A stretch of 64,000 nucleotides of DNA from Gambelia wislizenii (taxonomy: Eukaryota > Chordata > Lepidosauria > Squamata > Crotaphytidae). Each line of letters starts with the position of its first letter. The first letter of the stretch is position 1. Of this stretch, positions 1-11,644 are shown piece by piece. The notes beneath the pieces were generated by a model that had not been told where the DNA came from, did no database searches, and saw only the letters and a program-made list of their open reading frames with translations. The stretch is taken from NCBI GenBank assembly GCA_030847615.1, contig JAUMIR010000003.1:285876265-285940264 (forward strand), given 5' to 3'. Both the position numbers and the translations under genes were made by a program.

Positions 1-94
1 CAGGTCCCAGGACGCAAAGAGACAATTTCAGAGCCCAGCCCCTCACCACAAGGGAGTGCCAAGATGTACGCTGACAGATATTTAACCCCCCCAC

Positions 95-469
95 CAGGAC
101 CGGTTTAAGGAATTTTGGGGCCCCCTGCAATGCTTTACTTTGGGGGACCCATATGTTTATCTCAGATCAATGTAACCTAACCTATTCACCGTACAGGATG
201 TTCAGATTATAGTAGGACCCCCGTATCCCTGGATTCATTATCCATGGGACACAAAACAGCACACCTACCATAGAGTCTTCCTAGAAAATGTGTCTTCCCT
301 AGCCCTTTTCTAGGCCTTCCAAGGCAACTCTATGGTATTTTAAACCAGAAATCCCATTATTTTCATATTAAGGAGGCCAACACGGGGCCCTCTCTTGACC
401 TCGGGGCCCCCTCTTGACCTCGGGGCCCCCTGCCAATGCTGATTTGGCAGACAGGTTAAACCGGCCCTG
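95..469. mobile_element. hAT-type MITE with perfect 8-bp target duplication
   Basis: The ends are inverted repeats: CAGGACCGGTTTAA on the left and TTAAACCGGCCCTG on the right. Both sides are flanked by the same 8 bp, CCCCCCAC (87-94 and 470-477). An 8-bp duplication with short TIRs is the hallmark of hAT elements. There is no coding capacity. A tandem duplication of about 20 bp (CTCTTGACCTCGGGGCCCC type) lies near 392-430. Confidence 0.75.
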
Positions 470-477
470 CCCCCCAC

Positions 478-1323
478 CACTCAATACCTGCCAGTGGCAG
501 TCTAGTCAAAGACACCACCCTAAGCCAATTACCCCAGTCCCTGCAGATCCAGTATGGGGTAGGCAAAAAACAAAAACAAAACAAAACTAAAAAAATTAAC
601 AGGGAAAAAAAATCCTACCTGGTCCCCAAGCAAACAGTAAAACTCACACTGCACTGAGGGTGGGAGGGTGTTTCACATGAAGATCCAAAGGAGAATTGAC
701 AGGGGGAGGGCATTGCCTTAAATAGCCCCACTCACCCCTTATCAGCTCAGTCTTGTACTGCATGCCATACCTTCATTAACCTTCTGGCCTCAATTCCTTG
801 AGGTCATCAAAATGTCCCCCTTCCAGCAATGTCCTTCAGATGTGCTTCCACAAGAGCCCAACATATGTAGCCATCATGAGAAATAGCCATTGATATCCCT
901 ATTCTAATCTCCCTTTAAAGCTGTCCAAATTGGTAGTCATCACTTTTAGTTCTTCATCCTTTTTAGGTGTTTCATTATCTGAATATATCTCTGAACACAG
1001 GTAAACAGAGGTGGGAAACTCCATCCTCAACCTTGATTGCATCCAATCAAGTATCCTGCAAAAGCCACTGTTAACTTCTTTTTCACTGGGGGACCTGGCA
1101 CATGGTGATATGGCAATGACAACAATGTACCCAGAGATATGCAGGGATTCCCTCCCCAAATCCCTTAACACTCTCCTGATCAACAAGAGTGGATCCATAA
1201 GTGGGAAAACTGCTCTCAACTTCAGTGCAGGTAAGAGTGTAGTTCTGCTGATTTATAAAGCAGACTAATGATGTGTAATTAGCAGAGTTGATTAACTTGA
1301 GAAGGAAGTTGACAAAAGCATGA

Positions 1324-1326
<3 letters not shown>
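478..1326. other. No gene seen; weak LINE-like patch
   Basis: This stretch has no coding signature. About 880-960 resembles, on the minus strand, the 3' segment of L2/CR1-type LINEs (the run CTCCCTTTAAAGCTGTCC with following text), but it is too decayed to assign firmly. The open frames on both strands near 900-1270 have no recognisable protein. Confidence 0.35.
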
Positions 1327-1361
<35 letters not shown>

Positions 1362-1475
1362 TTTATTTATACCCCGCCCCTCTGTTAAAACAATCGGGGC
1401 GGCTTACAAAAATTAAAATACAATACAGATAAAATCCCCCAACACCCCCCACCCCCACCCTTCCCCATAAAATTT
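1327..1475 (-). mobile_element. L2-type LINE 3' end (tail only)
   Basis: An (AAT)n run is followed by ATTTATTTATACCCCGCCCC and an ACAATCGGGGCGGCTTAC block. The same order, in the same orientation, closes the reverse-transcriptase-bearing LINE at 59.06-60.48 kb, so this is a severely 5'-truncated copy of that family. Confidence 0.75.
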
Positions 1476-2224
1476 TTTTTGCAGGAGTGGTGATATCTGA
1501 TGAGGTTATCGGTGATTGTTAATTATTACCCTGTGTTTGGTGTGTGTGTGTGAATGTGAGTAAATGCACTGCCTAGTTCTCCATCATAGTGCATGTACAA
1601 GTACATCAAAGTTAACAAAACCTTCATGGGAATGAAAGTTTACACAGTGTAAAGCAGTCTCAAAGACACAATTTTACTGAGAAGTTGTCCAGTACAAGCA
1701 CTACTGAAATGAATTTCTATAACTCCCATTCATTTCAAGAATGCAGGAGACCTTCCCCAGGGATGGGTTCTCTATATTTTTTGAAACCCTACTCAAATTT
1801 CCACTGGAACAGAGTTTCAGAGGCTTATTCACCCTGTATACAAACAATAAACTAGCTTTTTCACTGTATAGCATTTTGATTTCAGCAGGTTATTTATTAT
1901 TTCTAGGTACATTTTACAAAAAAGCTTTTCATTTGATGTATGAGCATACAGTGCATTCACCCATAATAACAGAAATATTATCTCTATATGCACACATGTA
2001 CACATTGAGAGATACAGACATGTATATCACTAACAATTATTCAGAGTTCATGAACTCAATACGCTTGATTTAATACTGAAGAATTTTTATTTCTGCTCAT
2101 AGCAAGAATAACATGCAGACTTGATCATCCTGCGTTCTGTGATATTCAGTGGGATTAGCTAGGAGGCACAACCCAGTCTGTTCCTTTAATGAGGAAGTAT
2201 ACATGCTTATACTTGGGCAGAAAA
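1476..2224. other. No feature recognised
   Basis: AT-rich sequence without recognisable repeats. The 110-codon frame at 1741-2073 has no domain, no splice context and no similarity I recognise, so I treat it as chance. Confidence 0.4.
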
Positions 2225-2942
2225 AAATGAAATGCCCAGATATAGGATGGTTGACACCTGGCTTGACAACAGTACACATGAAAGGGATCTAGGAGTCTTA
2301 GTAGATCACAAGCTGAACATGAGTCAACAGTGTGATGCAGCAGCTAAAAATCCAATGTGATTCTAGGCTGCATCAATAGGAGTATAATGTCTAGCTTGAG
2401 GGAAGTAATAGTATTACTTTTATATTGCATTGGTCAGACCACAGTTGGAATACTCTTTCTAGTTCTGGACACCACAATTCAAGAAGGATATTGACAAGCT
2501 GGAATGTGTCCAGAGGAGAGTGACCAAAATGATGAAAGGTCTGGAAACCATGCCCTATGAGCCGTGTCTTAGGGAGCTGGGTATGTTTGGCCTGGGGAAG
2601 AGAAGGTTAAGAGGGGGCATGGTTTCAATATCTGAAAGGGTGTCATATTGAAGATGGAGCAAGCTTGTTTTCTTCTGCTCCAGACACTAGGACATGGAGC
2701 AATGGATTCAGACTACAGGAAAAGAGACTCCACCTAAACATTTGGAAGAACTTCGTAATGGTAAGAATTGTTCAACAGTGGAATACACTGCCTCAGAGTG
2801 TGGTTGGGTCTCCTTTGAAGATTTTTAAAGAGAGGCTGGATGGCCTTCTGTTGGGAGTGCTTTGATTGCGTATTCTAGCATGGCAGGGGATTGGGCTGGA
2901 TGGTCCTTGTGGTCTCTTCCAACCCTATGATTTTATGAGTCT
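2225..2942 (+). mobile_element. CR1 LINE 3' portion (dead)
   Basis: The text follows the end of CR1 ORF2 and its 3' UTR. There is a TGGTCAGACCACAGTTGGAATA patch, a frame reading like the CR1 C-terminus (for example RIVQQWNTLPQSVVGS, about 2755-2810), and a final GGTCTCTTCCAACCCTATGA immediately before a degraded (ATTTTATGA) tail. CR1 elements end in short ATTCTATGA-like repeats. Stop codons and frameshifts are frequent, so the copy is inactive. Confidence 0.85.
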
Positions 2943-2957
2943 CTTCACAGCTCTAAG

Positions 2958-3350
2958 CATTACTACTACTACTACTAATATTTATATAGTACCATTGATG
3001 TATGTGGCATTTTACAAGTAAAACAACCAAAAACAGTGGCTCTTGCCAAAGGCATGCAATCTAAAATATATACACACAGAGAGGAAAAGGAATAATAAAA
3101 CTATAAAACTATACAATACAATTATAAGACATATTGTCCAGATAAAAAACAAACAATATAATATAAAGTAAACTGGCAAATACATATAATTAAGATATAC
3201 AAGATTATAAAGCAATATTAAATTAAATGTATAAAAGCTTTGGAAAACTAGAAAGTTTTAAATTGAAATTTAAAAACAATGATGGAAGGAGCAGTCTGCA
3301 AATGTTCAGGGAGGCAATTCCAAGAGCATGGAGCAGCAAGTGAAAAAGGA
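2958..3350 (-). mobile_element. LINE 3' end, L2/CR1-like (diverged)
   Basis: An (ACT)n run is followed by TATTTATATAGTACC and GGCATTTTACAAGTAAAAC, then AT-rich DNA. An inverted coding-like patch follows (GGAGCAGTCTGCAAATG ... GGGAGGCAATTCCAAGAGC), equivalent to the 59.34-59.42 kb segment of the L2-type copy. Orientation and end positions are approximate. Confidence 0.5.
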
Positions 3351-4130
3351 TGAAGCCAAGCCAAGGAAGAAGAAACCCTTGGTTGGGTGAAAAGCCTAGA
3401 ATTCCTAGAACACAGAACTCGAGCAGACTGGTGGAAAGAAGTAAGGCTAAAAGATAGGAGGGGGGGAGTGAGGATGGGACAGAGGGTTGGATTGCCCTAT
3501 TCATTGTCCAGTGATAATCTGAAGACCACTGTGAGCTCCAGGTTTGGGGAATTGGATGATGGGATAGTAGAGCCAGGGCTCACAGGATCGAAGGACAGTG
3601 ACTTTTTCAACAACAGGGCAGCTAATATCATCTGCCGCCTCCCTCAGGCTTCCATGTTCCCTCTAGGTTTAGCTGCAATCCTGACAGTAGCTAGGCAGGG
3701 AATGGATGAGCTCAGTAACAATGTATTATTATAAGCTAATGGGCAGGGGTGTGTAGGGAATCCACACTTGGTTTAACCACTGCTACATCTGCAGCTTCTC
3801 TAAGCTGAATGGGAGCTCTGCTGGTGCCAAACCTCTTAAGGGAGAGAACCCAGGAGAAGGAGTGGCAAAATCATGAGTGGGTTTGCAATCCTCATGGTAG
3901 TAGAACCACTGGCAACTTCTGGAGCTACGCCTGTTGTAACCCAAAACCACTTGAGGGAGCCATTAAAACAATCAGCTTTACAAAAGACCTGTTTCTCCTC
4001 TGGGGATGACAATTGCTAGAACAGGTGAGCTGCAATGAATCAACACAGCTGTCAACATGGAGCTCCTTGATGGCAGGGACTGTCAGGACGAGTGCCTGTA
4101 TTTCAAAATGCATGATGATATTGTTGGTAT
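3351..4130. other. No feature recognised
   Basis: There is no gene or clear repeat here. The 115-codon frame at 3387-3734 has no recognisable domain. Confidence 0.4.
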
Positions 4131-4660
4131 TTCTACATACCTTCCATATATGATTTTGAAAGCTGGACAGTGAAAAAGTTGTCAGGAGGAAAATCAAATA
4201 ATTTGACATGTGATGCTGGAGAAGAGTTCTTTGAATGCCATGGACTGCCAAAAAGAAATGAATGGGTCTGAGAGCAAACATAGGAAATTATCAGACGCAG
4301 CGAAACACGGCAAAAAACCCCACATCCCAAACTGTGTCAGAAGAACACAACAAGAACTGAACGGCAGTATTATCAGACGCCCACATCCTCAGCCATTCCC
4401 AGGGTGTAGTGCTGCCACGGATGAAGCTTCACCTTTTTATTGATGGGGCTAAGCCACCAATAAAAAGAGACACCTTATTCATGCCCATGCTATGCCCCCG
4501 GAATGCTGAAGGACATTGTCTTCTGATAACGTTGCTTGTTCCTGTTCTCATTGTGATTTTCTGATGTGATTTTTGTCACATCTGATAATCTCCTAAATGA
4601 GAACTCTCACTAGAAGGCAAGATAACTAAACCAAAGCTGTCGTACTTTGGACACATTGTG
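4131..4660 (+). mobile_element. Bov-B (RTE) LINE fragment, split by a MITE
   Basis: The left part (4131-4282) and right part (4594-4660) together match the 3' half of the Bov-B copy at 55.2-56.3 kb. The left part reads through the segment encoding ESWTVKK-like residues (GAAAGCTGGACAGTGAAAAA). The right part continues with GAACTCTCACTAGAAGGCAA and CTGTCGTACTTTGGACACAT. The two parts join when the intervening element is removed. The copy is truncated at both ends and carries disabling changes. Confidence 0.85.
4283..4593. mobile_element. Harbinger-like MITE, short subfamily
   Basis: The ends are GGAAATTATCAGA on the left and TCTGATAATCTCC on the right. It lies inside Bov-B sequence. The flanks are ..CATA on the left and TAAATG.. 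on the right, so the duplication is TA or an eroded TAA. A strong internal hairpin lies at 4432-4467 (CTTTTTATTGATGG then ACCAATAAAAAG). The interior matches the copy at 57.65 kb, sharing a GTAGTGCTGCCACGGATGAA-like block and GCTATGCCCCC. Confidence 0.75.
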
Positions 4661-5396
4661 AGACAGCAATATTGCACAGTGTTTTATAAGCTTTGTATGA
4701 ATGTGAATGAATCAGTCTCCACTGATAACTATAGTTTCAAAACTCATGGTTACAATAATATATCTACACCAATTAAGTGAAGGACAACACTATCTTGAAA
4801 GTATAGTAATTGAAAATGTTTATTAGTTTTGTCAATTGCTGTGGATTGGTAGTTTTGCTTGTATCACAGCGCAAATGTCAGTTCACCCAATGAGATATGT
4901 TAATGCAGTGACTTCTGCTGTGATGAAAAAATGTCTGCTGCATCATATCTGATTATTCTAAATATAATTTTTTGAACTGACTAGTAATAAAAAGAACCTT
5001 AGTCTTTTGAAATAAGTGTAAGTCAAAGAATTAGCTTTTTCTTATGTAGACAGAATGAGCAATCTTGCGTTTCACATTCCTGATGCTCATCACCTGCAAT
5101 TACATTTAATTAGGTTGTAATTCAATTTTAATTTGTTTTCAATGGATTTACAACACTTCCACTTAATAACAAACTATTTAACTACAGTTTAGTTCTAAAA
5201 TGTGATTGCATTTAAGAGCCAAAGTCAAATATTTGGGTTCCATTGAAACTGAATATAACTTTCATGACTTTGTCATCTGGAAAACCCTGAAAACCCATGA
5301 TTTCGTTGGGGCAGGTAGCCCATCCACTGTTGCAGATCACAACTGTTCCCCACTGTTGTCAAGTTTACAATTGTTGTGGCCAGTCAATTATCTGAA
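4661..5396. other. AT-rich DNA, no feature recognised
   Basis: No coding or repeat signature was seen. Confidence 0.4.
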
Positions 5397-5564
5397 GCCC
5401 TTTCACATTACATAATCATAACCTTTGATTCCACATTAACTACTATAGTTCCATTTGGGAAAGTCATAGCATCTGTAGTTCGGGGCAGCACTCTTCCACA
5501 GGATGAAATTGGTGCTTAAAGTTGAATCAAAGCACTATAACTGTGAAGTGTGAAAGGGCCCCAG
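5397..5564. mobile_element. Small hAT-like MITE (CCCTTTCACA termini)
   Basis: AGCCCTTTCACATTACATAA on the left is mirrored by GTGAAGTGTGAAAGGGCCCC on the right. The right end recurs near 16.92 kb. No clear target duplication is visible, so the superfamily is an inference from the terminal sequence. Confidence 0.5.
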
Positions 5565-6202
5565 GTGTTCAATCTGCTGGTGGTGAGCCTCTCTGTATTA
5601 AACTAGCCTGATTCTCAGATGGCAGACATTTGGGTCATACTTGATGCCTTCTCAGCTTTTGTTAGTGAGCAGGAAAAATCATAATGGCATTTACTGTTTA
5701 TTTTCCAGGACACAGAAGTGGCTTCTTGAATGAGAGAAGTAGAGCTGTATAGTTCTGGTCGTCTCCCTACCAACAGCTCTAATACTTTCCTTGCCAAGAG
5801 CACTTCTACACAGCATCCTATGCATCATCTTGTGAATAACCTGAGGAAGTGCAACATCCTCTTATTTAAGTTATCATTGCCTAGAATTCAACAGTGTCAT
5901 TTTACTAATGTAGACAATCTTGTAGTAGACTATCATGGAAGCGTAATTCTTGACTACGCACAAGGGGGAGGAGGGATCCAATAGAGTTTCTTGTTACACA
6001 AATTAGGGGCCGTATAAACAAATCCAGGGCTGCTTGTGTAACTAGAATGGGTGAGCAAATGTCAGAGGTGAGGGGGGTATATTAGTTCCTGGGGGATGAT
6101 GGAGGGCTGCACTTTCTGCCATACTCCCAGCAAATAAATAAATAAACATCTATTTTCATTTTGGGGAGTATTTTCTAAAGGATGTGGGAAGCACTGTCAT
6201 CA
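5565..6202. other. No feature recognised
   Basis: Single-copy-looking sequence. The frame at 5730-5984 has no recognisable domain. Confidence 0.35.
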
Positions 6203-6275
6203 CAGAATCATAGAACTGTCAAGTTGAAAGAGACCACAACCCCCTGCCACGCATGTTCCTCCCCTAGGCCATTTG
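6203..6275 (-). mobile_element. CR1 3' tail fragment
   Basis: CAGAATCATAGAACTGTCAA and GAGACCACAACCCCCTGCCA are the reverse complement of a CR1 3' end, including the TTCTATGATTCTG-like terminus. Only the last 70 bp or so can be recognised. Confidence 0.7.
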
Positions 6276-7071
6276 AGGCCCAGACGTGGACTTCTGTACA
6301 ACAGGTTGTGGCCCCAAAGTACTTCCTGTTCATTTTTTTTAATCCATGGGGGCCACAATAAATAGCCCTGGGGGACCACACATGTCTATACTATGCCCAC
6401 GCCTGTGCTAGAACAACTAACAAACTCACTAATACACTGTTTACTTGCATCAACCTTACACTGGAATTACACTATTGTTTTTGAGCGGTGGTATCTCATT
6501 CTCCTATGCAGATTTGGCTAGCTTATGCAGAATTGCCGCAGAAATGGTTTCCTCACCCTCTGCAAGCACATAGCCTTCAACTGTCCTGAATGACTCTGTG
6601 ATTCTATGAACAGACAGAGATAGCCCCAATTAATCCTGTTGTCCCATTTTTTTCAGCTGCTTTAAAATGTCCCAGTTTCTCTCTCCTTTCCCCACTTTCC
6701 CTCTTTATCCTCAGCTTACTTCAGTTGCTGCAAATTGAGTTCAAAGTACAAGAATAGTTTGCATTCAGTTAACACGGCAGGAGAAGAGGTGAAAGAAACT
6801 TACCCTTACCAGTAGGCTCAGGCAAAAGCAAACTGCTGCAGCCTCTCCTAGATTGTATGTTCTACCTCATTAATAACTTTTGCCATCTTGACAACACTCC
6901 AGTGTTGTTTAGCCACACGTGTCCCTGTTTTCATCTGTGAAATGTTGGAGTGCATGCAAGCATATGGCTTAACAATGTTCTATTTTAGATAGTTGTGATG
7001 GACTAGAGAGCCAGTAAGGTAAGGCATAGGAAAGACTTATGTTCCCTATGACCTAAAAGACCATATCTCTC
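6276..7071. other. No feature recognised
   Basis: Apart from GACTCTGTGATTCTATGAAC at about 6591-6610, which looks like a CR1 terminus in the plus orientation, nothing is recognisable. Confidence 0.35.
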
Positions 7072-7517
7072 CATATGAACCTGCCAGAATCTTAAGATCT
7101 ACAGGGGTGGTCTCTCTCTTGCTCCAACTACCGTCAGCAGCATGCTTGGTAAGGACATGAGAGAGAGCCTTCTCATTGGCTGTTCCCACCCTCTGGAACT
7201 CCCTTCTGTGGCAGACTAGGCTGCCCCCCTCTCTGCTGTCTTTTCATTGGCAGGCAAAGACCTCTTTGTTTCAGCAGGCTTTCAGTATGTAACCACTCCC
7301 AGGGAGACTTATTCAGGTGTGTGCTTTAGTTTTGTTTGTTTTTTTAACTTTTGCATGCATTTAAAATAATTTTATACTGTTTTATTTTGTGATGGTTTTA
7401 ATTGTTTTTAAATTTCTTATTGTTGGATTTTAATTGATTCCTTTTGTGAGCTGCCTTGGGTCCTATTCTGGGAGAAAGGCACCATACAAATTAAATAAAC
7501 AAATGAATAAATAAATG
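7072..7517 (+). mobile_element. L2-like LINE 3' end (second subfamily)
   Basis: This shares order and wording with the end of the LINE at 46.88-47.58 kb: AGGACATGAGAGAGAGCCTT, the GGCAGGCAAAGACCTCTTTG region, then GAGCTGCCTTGGGTCC, GGGAGAAAGGCACCATACA and an (AAAT)n tail. It is 5'-truncated just before the reverse-transcriptase C-terminus and has no open frame. Confidence 0.75.
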
Positions 7518-8474
7518 GGAGGCTCCCTAGGAATTTGCCACACAGGAAAAAAGAAAGAAAAGCAACCTGCCTGGAAGGTCAGTCCTGAGTGTAGCTCAGT
7601 CCAATCCAAGCCCAAACAAGAAGACTTTGTAGTCTTCCTACATGTCAGGGGAAACCAGTTGGCTGCTTAGGCATGAAGACAAATAGATCAAAGTGTCGGC
7701 TTCAGAGGCACTAATACTAAATGGAAAGCATTTGTTACATGCCTTTCATACTAGTAGCTGAAAGCTGTGCTTTAGATTGCCTTGCATGTTGAAGTATATC
7801 ATGTGGTCACATAAGGAAAGGTCTTCTCAGCAGTAAGTCACCCACTCCATGAATGAATGACCTTTACTTACTGTAAAGCTGTTTTAATGCTCTGTGGATG
7901 ATTGTCTTGCTATGGGGCATCCAAAGGTGGGTTAAATCAGTTTTTTAAAACCTTTCTGCATTGCCTTGTTCTATGTTGTTTTTCATTTTTTTATTGTTCT
8001 GCTGCTTAATTTTTTTTTAAATAAATATATTTGTTAATGCATAAACAACAACAACAAAAACAAAGGGGTTTTATAGTATAAAATAACACATAAAGATCAA
8101 GCACAAAAATCATACAATACTTCTAAAAAAGTTTTATGGATGTAAAATTAGTTTGTGATGGCATTAAAAAAAAATCCTAAGATCAACTGTTTGTATGCTT
8201 CACCAACTTAATAAACAAAACAAAACTCATATTGGTTACTGTGATGGGATAAAAAATATGGGCAATTTAGCTCCGTCTGTTGCCCTTCTGCTTCCTCTTT
8301 AGCTCCCTCTGCTGAACACGATCCACCTTTGACACTGGTAATGAATTGCATAAGGGCAGCACTCCAGGACCAATGGCTACTGCTACTTCAGTAGCTGGAC
8401 TGGGGAAAGAGAGGAACCCCACCTGTTAGCATGAAAGTTCACAGTGGAATCGTATATACTACTCCCGATATGCA
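7518..8474. other. AT-rich DNA, no feature recognised
   Basis: The stretch is A/T-rich with short CAA-rich runs near 8040. No gene was seen. Confidence 0.4.
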
Positions 8475-9276
8475 TATAGGGTTGCCATAATTATCTGCCA
8501 CAAAACCAGGACAAAAGCACCCACATTTTGACCAAGGAGGGGAAGGCTGGCTCTCTCCTCCTTACCTGCCATGGAAGCCTTCATGCTGCCACCGCCAATT
8601 TTTTCCAGGGGGCATGGATGGGCCAGAAGATACCCATCCAGCTGCCTTTGTCCAGCAAGATTGTGAGCATTGATAAGAAGATAAAGCACTGCAGATCAAG
8701 GAGGGGGCTAGGTGGGGTTGGGGGCAAAGAGGCAAGCAGCTGCCGATTGGGTGAGCCAGCCCAGCATGGAAGAGGACCCGCCACCCTACCGGGGGGAGGG
8801 GTTGGAGACTGAGTATGCAGCAGATTCTTGTGATTTAAATAAGCAAATCTGGGCTTCTAGCTGTCGCTGCTGACCAGGTGACCGGGAAAGAGGACCTGCC
8901 ACCCCACCGGGCCATCCCGCTTCCTAGCAATTACAGTGCACTGCCCCCCACAGAGCTTCTACCCAGGAAGTGACCTTGGAGCCCAGATTTACCACACACA
9001 CACACACACACACACGTAAACTGCTGGCCTTCTTTCCTCTCTCTTGATTTCCCTTCACTCTCTGCTACTGCCTGCTCTGCACACTCCTTTTGCACACTGC
9101 ACTCTCCCGACTTGGCACTCACTCCCCACGTAACCCAGAGCAGAGAGCCTGCAGACAGAAAGCCTGGAGTCAGAATCCGGGATCTGCTGCTTGAAGTAGC
9201 CCAGCCAGCAAGGACAACTTTCTGTCCCTCTAATCCAGGATTATTCCGGTTTTCTGATATGTATGGAAACCCTATA
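8475..9276. mobile_element. TIR element of about 800 bp, TATAGGGTTGCCATA ends
   Basis: TATAGGGTTGCCATAATTAT at the left is mirrored by a right end whose complement reads TATAGGGTTTCCATACATAT. The similarity continues inward (ACAAAACCAGGACAAA against the complement of AATCCAGGATTATTCCGGTT). The interior is GC-richer than its surroundings and has a CA microsatellite at 8993-9015. There is no transposase. The target duplication is unclear, so the superfamily is left open. Confidence 0.6.
8993..9015. repeat. (AC)n microsatellite
   Basis: An uninterrupted CA dinucleotide run inside the 800-bp TIR element. Confidence 0.9.
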
Positions 9277-11183
9277 AGCATAGGATTAAGTTCTGTTGGG
9301 GATGGGCACACACAAGTGACTGTTCAGATCAGATGGCTGCAATTTCTTTTAAAATAATTTGAGTTTTAGTTTAGCATTCAGTTCACTACTAGCTACCCAT
9401 TTCTTCAGAGGAACAGAATAATATTCTGCTGTATTATGTGTGTGTGCGTGAGTCTCTGGAAGCCAGTTAAACTGGAAAGCTTTTTGTATGTAACTGATGT
9501 TGTCTTGTAATCTTAAATAGGGTGCTTGATTCTTTTTGTTGTGTGCTATCTCTGTAAGAGACAGCCCAAGGAGGCCTCAGTCCATTTGTCAGTGATTTGG
9601 GAAAAACAAAAAGCCAGAAAAAGCGGTTGCAGCTGCAATTGGGGGCCAGAGTAGTCCTGGCTTTACATAAACCACTAATCCATGGGCAATTCTCAAGCAA
9701 ACTGCACTTTTATTTTATCCAATCCAAACTTTTCCTTTTGTCCTGGCTTTCCCCAATGGTTCTTAATAGTAAATAATCAAGCTTTTGGAAGAATTCTCTT
9801 TGTTCTGCTGCTCTTATGTATACAATATGCGTGCACTGCTGTTCTCACCTTACTTCACGTTACTAACTACATACTGTATATCTGAATGCTACAAGGGGTT
9901 GGTCTATGGTACAAAACACATTCTTGGACCCACATCATTGTTATCTCAGCACTGCTCAGGAGTTCAGTTAAAACCAAATGGAAAATAATAATCATATTCA
10001 AGTTTTTTTATTTTTTAAAAAGAAACAATCTAGCCAAGTGCTAAAATTAGAAAATAATGCTAGTAAATATATTTCTCTAAATTGTATTAAAAATTCAATA
10101 GAAGCCATTTAAAAATATAGAAAGGAACAAGGTTGCACATTCATTTAAAAATGAAAGGAAAACTAAATGCATACCTGAACAATTCTTATACATCAGTGGC
10201 AGATTGAACAGTAAGCTGTAAGGCCAAGATCCAGCGTTGGAGAACCAAAAAGCTTTTGCCTATATAGACACTTGGGCTTAGAGAGAAACAGGCCTAAACA
10301 GGGAAGTGGGAGATTTCAACCTGGCTGTGATGTGGCGAGCACTTCCCATATCCAGTATACTCTCAGTACCAGTTGGGAGTTCTAGTACCCTATGTGGGCC
10401 AATTAGTAGCTGCCTTGGTCCAAGGTGGGTGCGGGGAATAGAGCTGTGCTTTAGTGTTTGACATGTAAGCTAGTACACTGCATTGCCTAGCTTCCATTGT
10501 CACATGGGCAAATCAAGAAACTGCTCTTCTGGGTGCTTCCTTACTCTTGTACAAGGTAGTATCAGCTGCTTTGGTGCCCAAACTTGAAAAATGCAGAACA
10601 TCTCACACAACTGGGATTTGTGCAGGTGAACTGGTGCCAGTGAATCTAGGAATAAGGCTTTGCTGCAACATGAAGATACCAAAGTGTATTTTGCAGGGAT
10701 GGAATTCTTTACTAATTTCTTCTTGAAGGAAGAATGAGTAATTTTAGCAATTTTCTTCTCGCTAATCTTTGAAAAACACAGTTTTCAAAGCCTATTCACA
10801 ATTTGGGACTTTTCTGTGCAAAATTCACATGTGATTGCACTGCATAGAAAATAACACTGTTTATGCAGAAAATAGCATTCTCTGTGGGAAAAAATCCTTT
10901 ATAGAAAATGCTGTTTTCTGAAGAAAACGACATGCAGATTTTACACAGAATAAGTCCTGAAGTATGAAGATTCTTGTCACTATGGGATTCTTCTTACCAG
11001 GATATCTCAACACACAAAAAACATATTTTGACTATTTTTTAAATATTCTTTTCATTCCTACTACTTTGTAAGTCCCATAATCCATTATATGCAGACAAAT
11101 TTATCATATTGCAAATGATTGCTATAAACTTGTAGTTGAAAAGTATCCATTTAGTTGTCCTCTTATCCCAGGTCTTGACTATA
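9277..11183. other. Mostly unique DNA
   Basis: No gene was seen. At about 10780-10960 there is a cluster of related phrases (GAAAATAACACTG, GAAAATAGCATTC, GAAAATGCTGTTT) that looks like a decayed short repeat. A stylistically similar patch lies at 52.9-53.1 kb. Confidence 0.4.
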
Positions 11184-11644
11184 CAGTGGTCCCTTCATAT
11201 TTGCTGGGGTTAGGTTCCAGGACCCCCTGTGGATACCAAAATCTGTGAATATTCAAGTCCCATTACAGTTGTCCCTCCATATCCATGGATTTTGTATCCA
11301 CGGATTTAAGTATTCACGGCTTGAAAATATTCTTCAAAAATAATAATTCAAAAAGCAAACCTTGATTTTATCATCTTATATAAGGGACACCATTTTGCTA
11401 TGCCATTGCATATAATGGGACTTGAGTATTCATGGATTTTGGTATCCACGGGAGGTCCTGGAATCAAACCACAGTGAATATGAAGAGACAACTGTTTATG
11501 TAATGGCATAGCAAAGCGGTGTCCCTTATATAAAATGGCAAAATCAAGGTTTGCTTTTTGGATTATTATTTTTTAAAGAATATTTTCAAGCCATGAATAC
11601 ATAAATTCGTGGATACCAAATTCGTGGAGACAGAAGGACAACTG
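11184..11644. mobile_element. Tigger/pogo-like MITE, outer copy, interrupted
   Basis: It starts CAGTGGTCCCTTCATATTTG and ends GAAGGACAACTG, flanked by TA on both sides (11182-11183 and 11645-11646). This is typical of the Tc1/mariner-pogo group. Without the inner insertion it is about 232 bp. The body matches the copies at 52.4 and 56.4 kb, including TCCCTTATATAA and GAATATTTTCAAGC. Confidence 0.85.
11266..11494. mobile_element. Tigger/pogo-like MITE, inner copy, inverted
   Basis: It is 229 bp, from CAGTTGTCCCTCCATATCCA to GAAGAGACAACTG. It lies in the opposite orientation inside the outer copy, at that copy's ATTATATG site. The left flank is TA and the right flank TT, so the duplicated TA has one mismatch. 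Removing it restores the outer element's normal text. Confidence 0.85.

Noticed and set aside
899..1268. Overlapping frames on both strands near 1 kb (106 and 85 codons)
   Set aside because: No domain, no splice context, and partly LINE-like sequence. Chance frames.
1741..2073. 110-codon frame rich in hydrophobic residues
   Set aside because: AT-rich DNA readily gives hydrophobic frames. There is no homologous neighbour or family feature.
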